From the NCBI RefSeq assembly GCF_040802235.1, contig NC_133158.1:37204001-37268000 (forward strand): a DNA stretch of 64,000 nt, given 5' to 3'. Each line of letters opens with the position of its first letter. The first letter of the stretch is position 1. Below the pieces are notes generated by a model. That model did no database searches and was not told where the DNA came from. It was given only the letters and a program-made list of their open reading frames with translations. The stretch comes from Manis javanica. Taxonomy: Eukaryota; Chordata; Mammalia; Pholidota; Manidae. The translations under genes and the position numbers were made by a program. This document shows positions 22,677-33,275 of the stretch, piece by piece.

Positions 22677-22700
22677 AAACACACACACACACACACAAAC
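22677..22700. repeat. (CA)n microsatellite
   Basis: An uninterrupted run of about ten CA units, followed by imperfect ACA text. It is a likely length polymorphism. Confidence 0.85.
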
Positions 22701-22739
22701 ATACTTACACATACCACAGCCTACACAAAACATATCAGG

Positions 22740-23220
22740 CTCAGAGACTGGCGCTGTTCTATGCACTGGGGACACAGCCATTAAGTAGACAAGTCCCTGT
22801 CTGCAGTGAGCTGACACTTCAGAGGGGCAGTGCACAGTAAACAGCTTAACCAAAGATATTGAGTGCTATGAAGAAAAGTAATGCAAGACAAAGGACAACA
22901 GCGGTTGCAGCTGCCATACAGGGAGGCCAGGGAAGGTCCCTATGTCAGTAACAAGGTGCAGAGAGCTGAACATATACAGAGCCTGCCATGCAAAGATCTA
23001 GAAAGGGCAGTCTAAGGAGGGGGCACACCAAGTGCCAAGGTCCTTTGCAGGAGCAAGCTTGGGGAGCTAGAGACAGGGACTGGAACAGCAAGAACACGGG
23101 GGAGCCAAAAGAGGTGAGGCTGGAGTCCTGCAGAAGCTTATAGGCATGGCAAGGCATTCCAGTGTTTAACTAAATGCAGAGAAAGTCACTGGAGGATTTT
23201 AAGCTGGATCAGACTTAGAT
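22740..23220 (+). repeat. Ancient interspersed repeat, probably L2-like
   Basis: The phrases CTATGCACTGGGGACACAGC, GTGCTATGAAGAAAAGTAA, GAGCCTGCCATGCAAAGATC and TCACTGGAGGATTTTAAGC occur in the fixed order of a common old mammalian repeat. I am sure it is a repeat and less sure of the family. Confidence 0.5.
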
Positions 23221-23518
23221 CAACCCGACTGCAATATGGAAAACAGACTGTAGGTGGGGCAAAAGGGGCAGCCAGGAGAGAGGAGACTAGCCTCGCTTCC
23301 AGGAGAGATGCTGTAGCTGGGCTGGGCCGTGGCAGAGGAGATGGGAAGGGGACCGCGGAGAGGACAGGTTCTGAAAGTAGAGCTGACAGTACTTGCTGCT
23401 GGTGTAGGGCATGAGGGAAAGAGGGCTCGCGGGTTTGCAAATGCATACCCATGCCTCTGAGCCCCTGCACTCATGTCAACACACATGCACACACAGCACC
23501 CCCGCCCCATTCTCTCAC

Positions 23519-23574
23519 CATTGGCCAGAAGGTAGAGTACCAGCTCCTCATGCCCACAGAGGCAGGCGTAGTAC
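23519..23574 (-). CDS. ABTB1: ABTB1 exon 3 (residues 40-59)
   Basis: A 56-bp exon encoding YYACLCGHEELVLYLLAN. This is the second ankyrin repeat. The acceptor ends CCCGAG, with G at -3, an uncommon but accepted variant. The donor is GTGAGA. Confidence 0.94.
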
Positions 23575-23669
23575 CTCGGGGAGGGAAGGAAGGCATATGG
23601 AAGACAGGTGTCAGGACTGAAGCCCCCTACCCCCTGCCTGCCCTGACCGCCCATCCCCTGGGCACTCAC

Positions 23670-23732
23670 AAGGGGGTGCTGTCCCACTTGTCCCGCACGT
23701 TCACCTCCACATCTCGCTGCTCCAGCAGGTAC
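23670..23732 (-). CDS. ABTB1: ABTB1 exon 2 (residues 19-40)
   Basis: It reads YLLEQRDVEVNVRDKWDSTP, between GCCCAG and GTGAGT. It completes the first ankyrin repeat and starts the second. Confidence 0.95.
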
Positions 23733-24924
23733 CTGGGCGGGAGGTCAGAGCCTGGGTCAGGACAGGGTCATGGTCTTGGAGAGGAGGTCCGTGCAACAGG
23801 AAGGTGACCAGCCCTTTTGGCTGAGGGACACCTCCCCCACGTGAGAGCAGGGGACAAGAGAGCAGAGCAGGAAGGGCACACAAGGCAAAGGGGCCAGCTA
23901 GACAGCGAGTGGAGGCCAGAACCCTAGGCAGATGGCAGACACTGGGGCTCAGGCCCCAGGGCTGAAGAGGCTGAGACGCTGGCCTGGAGCGTCTGGCAGA
24001 GGTGGTGGTGATGGGCCTCTGCTCCTGGCAGAGCCCTCTGACTGTTGGGGAGACCGGAGGAAGGCAGACCAGGGGGAGGCTGCCGGTGTCCTGGTGCTGC
24101 GGGAGCGTGAGGTGGACAGGCTCTAAAGCATGGAGGTCAGGAGACAAAGGTGGGCTGTGAGAGGGCAGGGGGCTGGCTCATCGATGTGACAAAGCCACCG
24201 AGGGGCCACCTGGGGGAAACGTCCAGGGTGTCCAGGCAGAGCTCTGAGCTGGATGCAGCTTCAGGGGTCAACTAACTCCTACGTGGCCTGGGTGCTAGGA
24301 AAGCTGTGGGGGTCAGGAAGCCTGGGACTGGCCCAGGGGAAATGGGAAGTGGTGGGTCACGACCAGAGAATGGGGAAGGGTCAAGAAAGGTGCCTCCCAT
24401 CCCAAATGGGCATTCCTCCCTCCCCGTCTGGCCCATGGAGATGGCGATTTCAGCGACAGATTTGCTTTAGCTGCACTTATGAGTTTTTGAATCCCCGGGG
24501 ACAAGAAGCCAACTGTGGGCCCAGGGGTGTTCCCAGCGCCAACTCCAGGGCGCATCCCTAAGAGGAGCCAGGCCTGGAGTTCCAGACCTGCCCCTGGGTC
24601 TGGCGTCCGGACCCAGGGCGCGACCCTCCTCTTCTCTCCGCTCCCCTCTCCCCCCCCCGGCCTCCGCGCGGCGGTCCTCTCCTCCAGGGAGCCCTCCGGG
24701 GCCACAGGCAGTAAATCACCGCTAGCACACGCCCCGCGCTCCGGGTTCGGAGCCGCGGCAGTCCCTGACGCCTGTTGGCGAGTGACCAGCGGCACATCCC
24801 CGGGCGCTCGCGCTGCGGCAGGGCAGAGGCGCGCGCCCCTCCCGCTGCCGTCCCTGCACGCCCGCGCCAGACGCGCTCCGAGGGCGCCCCACCCGGGGCC
24901 CTCCCGGGACGGCGGGGTCCTCAC
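23733..24924 (-). other. ABTB1: ABTB1 intron 1
   Basis: A GC-rich intron whose exon-1 end lies in the CpG island. I see no repeat or extra exon. Confidence 0.8.
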
Positions 24925-24980
24925 CGCACTCGGCCCACATCCCCCTTCCTGCAGCTGGCGAAGAGGTCGCTCGTGTCCAT
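24925..24980 (-). CDS. ABTB1: ABTB1 exon 1, start codon (residues 1-19)
   Basis: The ATG at 24980-24978 sits in GCGCCATGG, an optimal Kozak context. The exon encodes MDTSDLFASCRKGDVGRV plus two bases of Arg19, then GTGAGG. The N-terminus matches the family start, so no earlier in-frame start is needed. A 22-bp tandem repeat lies directly upstream. Confidence 0.95.
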
Positions 24981-25023
24981 GGCGCAGAAGGCTCGGACCC
25001 GTGGCGCAGAAGGCTCGGACCCG
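24980..25023 (-). repeat. 22-bp tandem duplication at ABTB1 start codon
   Basis: Two perfect copies of a 22-bp unit (24980-25001 and 25002-25023) adjoin. On the gene strand the unit is CGGGTCCGAGCCTTCTGCGC followed by CA. The downstream copy ends on the A of the ATG; the upstream copy is followed by CG, giving ACG in the same strong context. Confidence 0.9.
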
Positions 25024-25232
25024 GGCCGAGCGACCTCAGGCGGCGGAGGTGGCGGCGGCGCGCCCGGGCCGGATGTAAACACGGGGCGGCCCCGCCCCGC
25101 GCCCGCCCCCACCCCCGCCCCGCTCGGCAGCGGCGCCTGGCGCCCGGAGGACCGACCCGGGCCCCCCCCACCGCGGAGCAAGAACGAGTCGGGCAGGCGA
25201 ACGGGCTGGGCCCGGCGGGGTCTCCGGGCGGG

Positions 25233-25238
25233 TTTAAT
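25233..25238 (-). terminator. PODXL2: PODXL2 poly(A) signal (ATTAAA)
   Basis: TTTAAT on + is ATTAAA on the gene strand, about 240 bases past the stop codon. It is the only poly(A)-type hexamer I see in this GC-rich stretch. Cleavage would fall near 25215. Confidence 0.65.
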
Positions 25239-25475
25239 CGGGTTCCGGGGCCGGCCCCTGGGGCGTCACTGGGGTGGGAGGGCTGTGCCGAGGCTGTTTT
25301 GTGAGTTGGTGGGAAGCGGGAGGCCCCGCACCCAGGGCCAGGCTGCGGGGGGCGGCCGAGGCCGGGAGGGGAGGGGAGGCGCGGCTTCTGCTCCGGGGCC
25401 GCCCTGCTCGTCCTGGCGCAGCCCCAGCGGGGCGAGGGCATATGGCCTTGGGGGTGCAGCGGGTCGGAGCCGCCC

Positions 25476-25688
25476 TCACAGGTGCGTGTCCTCCTCGAAC
25501 ACGTCCGAGTCCTCGGGGTCCCGCTTGCCCCCCATGAGCGCGCTCCAGCCCCCCGGGCCGTTGACAGCCCCGCCGCCGTTCAGGCTGGGCTGCTTCTCCT
25601 GCATCTCCGACTGGCTGTCGCTGGCCACGTCCAGCGTGGGGTTGTCGTGGCAGCCGTTCTCTACGAAGCGCAGCTCCTCGCCATGCGA
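25476..25688 (-). CDS. PODXL2: PODXL2 exon 8 (cytoplasmic tail, stop)
   Basis: The acceptor is CCGCAG. It encodes 70 residues starting SHGEELRFVENGCHDNPTLD and ending DVFEEDTHL with TGA at 25478-25476. The final DTHL is the class I PDZ ligand that in the podocalyxin family binds NHERF-type scaffolds. The NGCHDNPTLDVAS block is the conserved family signature. Confidence 0.97.
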   Translation of the reverse strand, partial: SHGEELRFVENGCHDNPTLDVASDSQSEMQEKQPSLNGGGAVNGPGGWSALMGGKRDPEDSDVFEEDTHL

Positions 25689-26371
25689 CTGCGGCGGTGG
25701 AAGAGGGCCGCTGGGCGAGCGCCGCCGCCCCGGCCCCCACCCGCCGGACAACTGCAGGCACGCGCCCAGGAACCGGCCTGTGACCTTGAACAAGTCACTT
25801 CATTGTTCCTAACCTGGTCTGTAAAACCCCACAGGGAATGCCCAGGGGACCGCCCACGGATGGCACTTCTCTTCTGTTCCCACAACTCAACTCCTTAAAA
25901 TAATTCTAATGACCTTTGCACTAAACAATCCCGTGGCCTCCCTGACATCATATGATCCCTCCCAACAGACAGCCCCCCACCCCCAAAAAAGACTTCTGGC
26001 AAACATGTGGGGTGTGCCTGGCCCCTCCTTTGGGGGAAACTGCAGGGATCTGGAGCCTCTTCCTGAACCTGGGCTCCGGGTGGGTTTAATGGGGGTTCCT
26101 GGGTCACCTTGCCCCAGGAGGAGCTGGTGCCATGGAGGTCCCATGGGTGGCCTCCTCACCCCTAGCACCTGTCACAGGGCTGGTGCCCTGCAGAGGGACA
26201 ACTGAGTGCCAGAGTCTAGATGGTGGCTTCACCCACAGTACTTGTCCCAGGACAGTGACTGCCATCCCACCTGCACACGAGGACACTGCATACAGATGAC
26301 TGCACTAGTGGGCACGCAGTCCTCCAGTCCGCCCCAACGCAGGCCCCTTCCCCACCTGCCCGCACACTCAC
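25689..26371 (-). other. PODXL2: PODXL2 intron 7
   Basis: About 680 bases. Its exon-8 side lies in the CpG island. I see no repeat or exon in it. Confidence 0.8.
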
Positions 26372-26551
26372 CACATGTTTGAGCTTAGGCAGCCGGCGCT
26401 GCCAGCAGTTGTAGAGCAGGCCCAGCACGATGATAATGACACAGATGGCACCAATGACCACCAGCACCACAAACAGTGTTCCGTAGTCACTGCGAGCTTG
26501 ACTGGCCCGTGCCTGGCAGCTGCTTGTCGTGGAGTAGTTCTGGATGCCAAT
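26372..26551 (-). CDS. PODXL2: PODXL2 exon 7 (membrane helix)
   Basis: 60 whole codons between CCTCAG and GTGAGT. It reads IGIQNYSTTSSCQARA, then a hydrophobic helix (LFVVLVVIGAICVIIIVLGL), then the basic stop-transfer region CWQRRLPKLKHV. The N-terminal residues belong to the juxtamembrane domain. Confidence 0.97.
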
Positions 26552-27739
26552 CTGAGGGCAGGAGGAGCCGAGTTTCTCAGCTGAGGCCCCAGGTGCCATA
26601 GCTCCCCATGGGGCCTGTGGGGTTGGGGCTCAGGGACAGGGGACAGGCTTTGAGAAAGAGCTGGCGCACTCCTGGCTCCTGAAGCCCCCTGAGAGACCTG
26701 CACCTGTACTCATCAGAGTCTATGCCCTGTTCCCATCCCGCTCCCCTGAGGGCAGCCCAAGACCCTCTCACCCAGGCCTCCATTTGCAGCCTTCCCTCAC
26801 ATGCCCATGGCTCTGCCCTGAACCCGATCCTGCCAGCCAGAGGTCTGGCCCTAAACCCACCTGGTTGTGGCCTTAACCTCCCAGTGAGGCTGCCAGTCAT
26901 GATCGAAACTAGCTAGAGCCCCCAAACTTATCCCTAGTGGTTCAAAAAAAGACACTTAAGGGCACACACTTGCCACTACTACTTAGGTCCCTGAAATAGC
27001 TTCCACCCTGGGGCAAGGGTGCTCTGGCATCATCTGGCCACTGAGGGCCAGAGACAGTGCAGGGGGTGCTAGGGACAGCCCCACATTCTGGGCCAACCCT
27101 AGCATCCCAGCTTCCTCCCCTTCCCCATTGGAGTGGTCCCCAATGGTGTTTGGTCTCCCAGCACCTGGCCCACACTGCCAGGTGGGCCTGCCTTCTCTGG
27201 CCAAGAGGCTGCTGTACCCCTGCTGGGCTGGGCAGGGGCTTGCTCCACAAAGCAGCATCTCAGGCAGAGGGAATTAGGGAAGGTGAGGTGCCACCCTCAT
27301 CAGACAGCAGGTGCCATGTGAGGGTGCTGTCTGCTGCCTCCCAGGGCAGAGACCTGAGAGCCTCCTTCTACTGTGGGCTGTCTTTTCTAAGGCCAGGTAT
27401 TCAGCTCTTGGTTTCTGAGAACCGCCTGTGTATTTCTAGTGCTTTTTATTGACTCTTTAAGTTATCAAGAAACAGTTTTTCTTGCTGGATTCACCCACCA
27501 AAGAACTCACTCAACGTGCCCTCTAATACACTTCCAGACCCAGCAAGTCAGTCTGAATGAAAGGTCTAGTAAGGCCAGAATACCCAGGGGCAAGGAGAAG
27601 AGGCAGGAGGGTCTGTAAAAAAGGTCAAGGCCAGCCCATGGTTCCACCAGTCCCATCCCGTCGCATTCATGAACCCAGAATTTCACAACTGGAAAGGCCC
27701 TCAGGGGCTGTCTGGGTGGTTTACAGATAGTACTGGGTG

Positions 27740-27920
27740 AAAGTCCTTGGCTCTGGATAGTTCAGGCCTGGTCTAAAGCTCGGCTCTACCACGTACTAGC
27801 TGTACAATCTCAGGTGAGTGAGCTCCCTTCTCTGGGCTACAGCTCTCATCTTAAACAGGGCACCAGCAGCACTCACTGGGGGGCCTTATTTAATCGTCAC
27901 CAACCCGGAGTAGCTGTAAG
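27740..27920 (+). repeat. MIR fragment
   Basis: It carries CTCGGCTCTACCACGTACTA, GCTGTACAATCTCAGGTGAG and CTTCTCTGGGCTACAG, in MIR order. Diverged; edges approximate. Confidence 0.7.
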
Positions 27921-27943
27921 GCTACATGAGAGAGCCCAGTGCA

Positions 27944-27979
27944 GTCTGCACTCAGGAAGCCGTCTGCACTCAGGAAGCC
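27944..27979 (+). repeat. 18-bp perfect tandem duplication
   Basis: The unit GTCTGCACTCAGGAAGCC occurs twice without a gap, followed by a partial third GTC. Confidence 0.9.
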
Positions 27980-28882
27980 GTCAGCACGCTTATCATAAAA
28001 AACAAAACCACCCCTGCACCCTGCATGTACGAGATAAGGAGGCTGCGCCCAGGGTCCTGCTCCGCCCATCCCTGCTGTCCAGCACTGCAGAGCCCTTGGG
28101 AAGGAAGAGGTCTCATGGCAGGGCTTTGGGTTTCACGGTGCGTGCAAGTGGTTTTGCTGGAGACAGTGGCTGTCCTCAAGGAAGGAGGTGAGGGACCTGA
28201 GGTCTTCCCTTTCGGGGAAGGTGGAATGAGGAGCAGGGGGCCCACGGGGACCTGTCCCACCCACAGGCCCTGGCTCTGCTCCATGCGCGGGCATGGACGG
28301 CAGCACAAGTGAGGGTGACCAGCCTGTCTCCTAGGCCCAGGGCTTCAGGACCAGCGAGCCTGCCACACTGGTTCAGTTCGCCTGTGGAGATGGCAGAGCT
28401 GTCCCCTGAGTCCTGAGCCCCGTCCCCCTCCCCAAGTGGTCCCCTGCTGGCTGAGCAGCACTAAACTCCCATGGGAAGTGCACGGTTGATGGATTCTGAA
28501 GCATCCATGCCTCTCTCTTGTGGTTTCTGGCTCCACATCACACTCACTCACCTCACTGGGTTTCTGCACAATTCTTTGCCCAGACGTGGTGCTTCTCTAA
28601 ACGTTGTCTACCCAGAAAACTCCCACGTCCCTGTCAAGGCCTCCCTGAGAGTCCCCTGTCGTCTGTGCCCCCTCCCTTTCCATCCCTGGGTTGCAGCTGC
28701 TGTGTGGCTGGTGAGTTCTCATGTTATCTCTTCGTGGCAACTGTATCTTAGACCTGAAGAGGTGCTGCCCAGAGCGAGTCTGTCTTTTTTGTTCTTCCGC
28801 ACCTCTGATGCAGGTACCTCCCGCCCTCAGGGAGGCTGCCCTGCTCCCAGGGCTTACGGAACAGGAGAGGAGCGTGCCTTAC

Positions 28883-28944
28883 CTCCACCAGACTCCTGCG
28901 GATGTCACCCAGCATGGAGAGGACATCTTGAGTGGGCACCACCC
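28883..28944 (-). CDS. PODXL2: PODXL2 exon 6
   Basis: A 62-bp exon: two bases of Gly, then VVPTQDVLSMLGDIRRSLVE. Acceptor CCCCAG, donor GTAAGG. It is part of the extracellular cysteine-bearing domain; the Val before the final Glu replaces what I recall as Glu in human. Confidence 0.95.
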
Positions 28945-29454
28945 CTGGGGGCAGATACCATCATCAGTACAGCCTCGGTCACCAAGGCGTCCCCATAGGC
29001 TCCTGGTCCCTTGGATAGCCTTGGCCTGGGCTTTCAGAGCCTCACTCTGGCTCCTGGCCTCACGTGCATGCACCCTACTCTCTCTGCTTGCTTCCCAGTG
29101 GCTGACTCTTGAAAAGGGATTTAGTGAATGCCCCCTAAGCCCCCCGCAGCATGTAGTGCGCATCAGCCTCTGCCTGGGCAGAAACCAGACCTCTTCCTTC
29201 CTTTTCCCAATGTTCACACCCCACCTCTTCTCCAGATCTCACAGGTTTCAGTACCCACTGAACCCTAAACCAGGGACCTGGCCAACACCTCACCCTCCTC
29301 TCCGAGGGGGCCACGTTCAGAAGCCCTGTGTGCACACTTCCCCGGAGCTCTGCGGGACACCTCCACGGCCCTCAGGAAATGCAGCTGGGTCACAGGCCTC
29401 CCATCTGCCACCTTCCTGCTGGCCCTCCCTGTGTCTGGGCACTGCCCCGCTCAC
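28945..29454 (-). other. PODXL2: PODXL2 intron 5
   Basis: About 510 bases. I see no repeat or extra exon in it. Confidence 0.8.
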
Positions 29455-29611
29455 CCTGCTCGCCCACTAAGGCCATCAGGAGGTGCTGCTCCTTCTCGCT
29501 AGGCTTGCTCAGGGAGATGTGCCAGGCCCCGTGCCGGCCACTGCCGTGGCGGGGCAGCACCTCCTCCACCAGGGCCAGGAGCTGCAGCCCCCGGTGCTGC
29601 CGGAACACCTC
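29455..29611 (-). CDS. PODXL2: PODXL2 exon 5
   Basis: It reads EVFRQHRGLQLLALVEEVLP to EKEQHLLMALVGEQ plus one base of Gly, between TTTGCAG and GTGAGC. It is the folded membrane-proximal ectodomain shared with podocalyxin and CD34 relatives. Confidence 0.96.
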
Positions 29612-31199
29612 CTGCAAAGGCAGAAAGAGCATCCCACGCTCAGTGAAGGATTGGGCTCCACTGACCCCTGCCCCTCAGCTAGCCCACCTCTGACTTCTGT
29701 GCAGCAGCCAAATGCTGGAAAGGCCATCTGGCCCCTTGGGGAGGGGGCTGCTCTGGCAGCTCGGGGGACCACTGGGAGGCTGTGAGCACGGCCTCTGGGT
29801 GGGACTGTGGTAACACCGAGATAGACCCCCATCTGTTCCCTATAGGCTTCCAGGCACTTCTTCCTGCCTTGGTCTCTCACCATAAGGAGGGCATGGCACC
29901 TGCTCAGAGACACACTTGAGCTGGGGGACAGAAGTGCCACATACACAAGTCCAGGAAGTGGGTGCAGGACTATGGAGACCCCTCATCATGCCTCAGAGTT
30001 CAAGTGTATAGTGCAAGGAATGAATATATATATTGGGGGTACAAGCTAAGAGATGTATGCAACCACACAGCCACCACAGTCCAGGCAGAGAGGTGGAAAG
30101 CAGTCTACCCAGGCTCATCGCTGGCCTGTCACTGCAGAGATGCAGCCCAAAGGTGGGGAGTTGGGAGAGACATCTGAGCACTCTTATGGTGGCCGTGCTG
30201 ACCAGAACAGAAACAGATGGTTAGAATGGCAATCCCCAGAGGCAGGGCCAGGACAGGACGAGGAGCACACAGAGGCTTCTTTCTCACCCGATGTGCTCTT
30301 GTAGTATTTAGATTCTCTTGACCTTGTGTATATGTAATTCCATAATTTAAAAACAAAAGCAAGAGGCCAGCACTGAACAGGAACTGAGTGAGTGGTGGGG
30401 GCCCATGCAGGGTTGGAGGCCCAATCTGGGAAGAGACGCTCTGTTGGCCCTGTGGCTGCTCCCCACTCCCTGTTGCCCCCAACCCCTGACGCTTCTCCAG
30501 CAGCCTTCTCCCTCCTGTACCTAGAAATCACCAGTCCCCTGCTCCTAGCCTCCAAAACTCCCAGCCGACACCCCTCTCCCAGTTGCTCAGCTCTCTCCAG
30601 GGCCCCACTGTGGGGCTGCCAGCCAGGGCTGCCCTCGAGGCACAGGTACTCCCCAGGTGACCCCTGTGGGGCCCTGACACTCAAGTCTTTCTGCTAGAGC
30701 TCAAGCCAAAGAGCTTCCCCTAGTTGTCATAACTACCTAAAGGCTACCAAGGTGACTGAGTTCCTTGTTACCATGGCAAGTGTGGGGTGCAGGCTCAAGC
30801 CGTGGCACTCACTGGCCTAACGGAAAGCCAACTTAGCTTTGAATTTGAAAGACTGGTACTGGAGAAAGCCACGAGCAAGTGGGAAAAACCTAGTTCCTGA
30901 AATAGCTCATACCATCCTCATACATGGGTGTGTGTATGCATGTGCGTGGGGAAGGGGTGCATGCCCACACCTGCCTGAGCAAGGTGCATGAGCTACCCAG
31001 TAGCTCCACCGCTTCCAAACAGACACCCTTCTGCCGTGGGCAGTGCCACCCCTGTGCTGCAGCCCTGTGCTCCACCACATGTGCATGCTCCACATTGTGG
31101 GTCAAGCTGTCTCTCTGGCTTAAGCCCACAGACCCACAGTGTCAGTTCTGGGAGGGTCTGATGACTGTCTATTTCATACTACTTATTTTGTAGATGGGA

Positions 31200-31420
31200 A
31201 CTGAGTGTCAGGGGCCTGGGGGAAAGCTCTGGCTTTGGGATCAGATAAATCTGGGTTCAAATCCTGGTTCTGTCATTTATTAGCTCTGTGACCCTTAACA
31301 AAATAATGCTCCTCTCTGAGCCTCAGTTTCCTCATCTGAAAATGTGGGTGTTGGCCCTTATATTGTGGTCTTACTGTGAGGATCAAAAGAAAAGTAAGTA
31401 TTCAATCACAGGTGCTAGGA
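31200..31420 (+). repeat. MIR SINE
   Basis: Clear core: TGGGTTCAAATCCTGGTTCT, TTAGCTCTGTGACCCTTAAC, GAGCCTCAGTTTCCTCATCT. Sense on the + strand, antisense to PODXL2. Confidence 0.9.
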
Positions 31421-31519
31421 CAAATGCATATCCCAGTGGAAAAGAAAATATATACCTTGACTCATACTTCACACCACACACCAACTCAGTTCCAGATGGA
31501 TTTCAGATTTGAAGCTTTT

Positions 31520-31880
31520 AGAAGTAGCACAGAAGGTTATCTTCATGACCTTGGAATAGGCAAAGCTTTCTAAATTGGACCCAAAAACACTAACCATAAA
31601 TTTAAAAATTGGTAAGTTGGACTATTTTATGATCAAGTTTTAAAAAATTAAGAACTTCCATTTATCAGAAGGCACTATCAAGAGAGTGAAAAGGCAACTC
31701 ACAGAATGGGAGAAGATATTTCAGTATAGATATTTCAAGGAGCTCTTACATCCAGAATATATAAATAATTCATGTAAGTCAATACAGAAGTCAGATAACC
31801 CAATAGCTAAATGGGCAAAAGACTTGAATAGGCATTTCGCTGAGAAGAGGCTATCCAACTGGCCAAAACTCACATGAAAA
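31520..31880 (+). repeat. L1 ORF2 fragment
   Basis: It carries ATGACCTTGGAATAGGCAAA, GGGAGAAGATATTTCAGTAT, CAGAATATATAAATAATTC and AAATGGGCAAAAGACTTGAA. This is the old L1 ORF2 C-terminal half, heavily mutated. Confidence 0.85.
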
Positions 31881-32659
31881 AGTGGAGAACTATAGCAGAG
31901 AACAAGGATAAAGCTAGAGGCCTCACAGAACAGTCCTTTCAGTGCAACAGGGACTCAACACACTTCCCATGCACCTGGAGGAGCTCTGCCATCTGCTCCT
32001 GTCCATGGGTTGGAGAAAAAATGGTCACCTAATCATTTAAAAACCCAGGCTTGCACTTCACCTGGGTGTGGAGTTCAAATTTTCAGTCCTTTGTGGTATA
32101 GAAGTCTAAGCAAAGAAATTAAGATTAAAGCTGGCCTAGGACTATTGAAACTCCTGAAATGTCCCTGAAACTCCTTCATTGGAATTCTTTCACAACCTGG
32201 GGCTGAAGATGAGAACACAATAATAAATTATGAACCATACAAGGGAATAAGATACAAATACAAAAAAAACCAGGAGAACTGGAATCCCAAGATGTGGTGT
32301 TACTAAATATATAAGATCATCAACTAAGCATGTTTAAATTAAAAAGATCAAGGAATAGAAACCATAATGAAAGAGAACAAACTGAATAGGGACGGGAGAG
32401 GTTTGGGGCCAAGTAGAAATTCTAAAAATATAAAACATTTATCTCTACCAGAGACTCAATGGATCACTCGCAGAAGATTAGACACATCTGAAGAGAGTTA
32501 CTAATTTAGAAGACAGAGCTAGGAAATCAGTCAGAATGTATCAGAAATATTTTAAAGAGAGAGAAAACACAGAAGTGTTGTTAAAGAGACACTGCAGGTA
32601 GAAAAATAAGGCCTAACAAACTTCTAATATGAATTAAGTAGAAATGGGAATTGGCAATA

Positions 32660-32935
32660 ATCTAACAAACTAGATATGCAATCCCACATCTAGGAATTTA
32701 CTCGGAAGACACATCCCAACAATACAAAAGTATTTGCATGCACATTTATCTACTGTAGCACTGTAAGCAACTACAGAACACTGGAAACCTCCCAAATACA
32801 CAAAGGACGTTTAATGGATATATGGAGTATTATTAGTTGTAAAAATACAATGGTTGAGAATCGTCTCTGAAATTGATGTAAAGTGATTTCCAGAATATCT
32901 TGTTAAGTGAAAAAAGCAAAATGCAAAAGAGTATT
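32660..32935 (+). repeat. Old L1 ORF2 3' fragment
   Basis: It reads CAATCCCACATCTAGGAATT, then AAACCTCCCAAATACACAAA and a TTAAGTGAAAAAAGCAAAAT end. This is an ancient L1M-type tail. Confidence 0.75.
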
Positions 32936-32937
32936 AT

Positions 32938-33275
32938 TAAGGGCTGAGTTGTGTCCCCCAAAATGCATATGCTGAAGTCCTAACCCCTAGTACCTTAGAA
33001 TGGGACTGTATTTGGAGATAAGGCCTTTAAAGAGGTGATTAAATTAAAATGAGGAGACAGAGACACAAATACCCACAGAGAGATGGCCACTAGAGGACAC
33101 GGGGAAGACGGCATCTGCAAGCCAAGGAGAGAGGCCTCAGGAGAAGCCAACCCTGCTCGCACTGTAGTCTTGCACTTCTAGCTTCTATAACTACAGGGAA
33201 ATAATCTTCTGTTCCTTAAGTCCCCAGTCTGTGGTACTTTGTTACAACAGCTGTTGCAAACTAATAAAAATATAA
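32938..33275 (+). mobile_element. MLT1-type LTR (ERVL-MaLR)
   Basis: The order of GAGTTGTGTCCCCCAAAATG, GAAGTCCTAACCCCTAGTAC, GGGACTGTATTTGGAGATAA, GCCAAGGAGAGAGGCCTC and CAGTCTGTGGTACTTTGTTA matches the MLT1 LTR consensus as I recall it. Internal deletions are present. It is an old retroviral-type LTR without coding potential. Confidence 0.8.

Larger units (their letters stand above)
22462..23518 (-). other. ABTB1: ABTB1 intron 3
   Basis: It holds a short CA microsatellite (22677-22700) and a long ancient repeat (about 22740-23220). No exon is seen. Confidence 0.85.
17775..25050 (-). other. ABTB1: ABTB1 gene (ankyrin repeat and BTB/POZ protein 1)
   Basis: ABTB1 (BPOZ, elongation factor 1A-binding protein) is an adaptor that has been linked to PTEN growth-suppressive signalling; BTB proteins of this sort typically serve cullin-3 ubiquitin ligases. 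Twelve coding exons total 1437 bp, giving 478 residues plus stop, the human length. Order of domains: two ankyrin repeats (about residues 1-64), a first BTB (about 115-182), a second BTB (about 272-346) and a helical C-terminal part ending SIGLDC. All junctions keep frame. The promoter is a CpG island shared with the 3' end of PODXL2. The 3'UTR is about 385 bases. The transcription start is an estimate. One oddity is the weak donor after exon 5. Confidence 0.97.
24590..25770. promoter_or_regulatory. CpG island: ABTB1 promoter overlapping PODXL2 3' end
   Basis: The stretch is dense in CG dinucleotides and GC boxes, unlike its surroundings. A run of GC boxes on the + strand (CCCCGCCCCGCGCCCG and neighbours, 25083-25122) lies about 100-140 bases upstream of the ABTB1 ATG. 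No TATA box is seen, so a housekeeping type of start is likely. The island also covers the last PODXL2 coding exon and 3'UTR. Edges are estimated by eye. Confidence 0.75.
26552..28882 (-). other. PODXL2: PODXL2 intron 6
   Basis: It holds a MIR near 27740-27920 and a perfect 18-bp tandem repeat (27944-27979). The remainder appears single-copy with no recognised exon. Confidence 0.8.

Noticed and set aside
22677-22700. CA repeat considered as part of a CRISPR-like or structured array
   Set aside because: It is a plain dinucleotide microsatellite in a mammalian intron.
24775-25812. 345-residue open frame on the + strand
   Set aside because: It is a GC-rich shadow over the ABTB1 CpG island and PODXL2 exon 8; composition is A/G/R/P-rich with no domain, and CpG islands commonly lack stop codons.
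28721-29470. 249-residue open frame on the + strand
   Set aside because: It covers PODXL2 exon 6 in antisense plus intron; no family signature.
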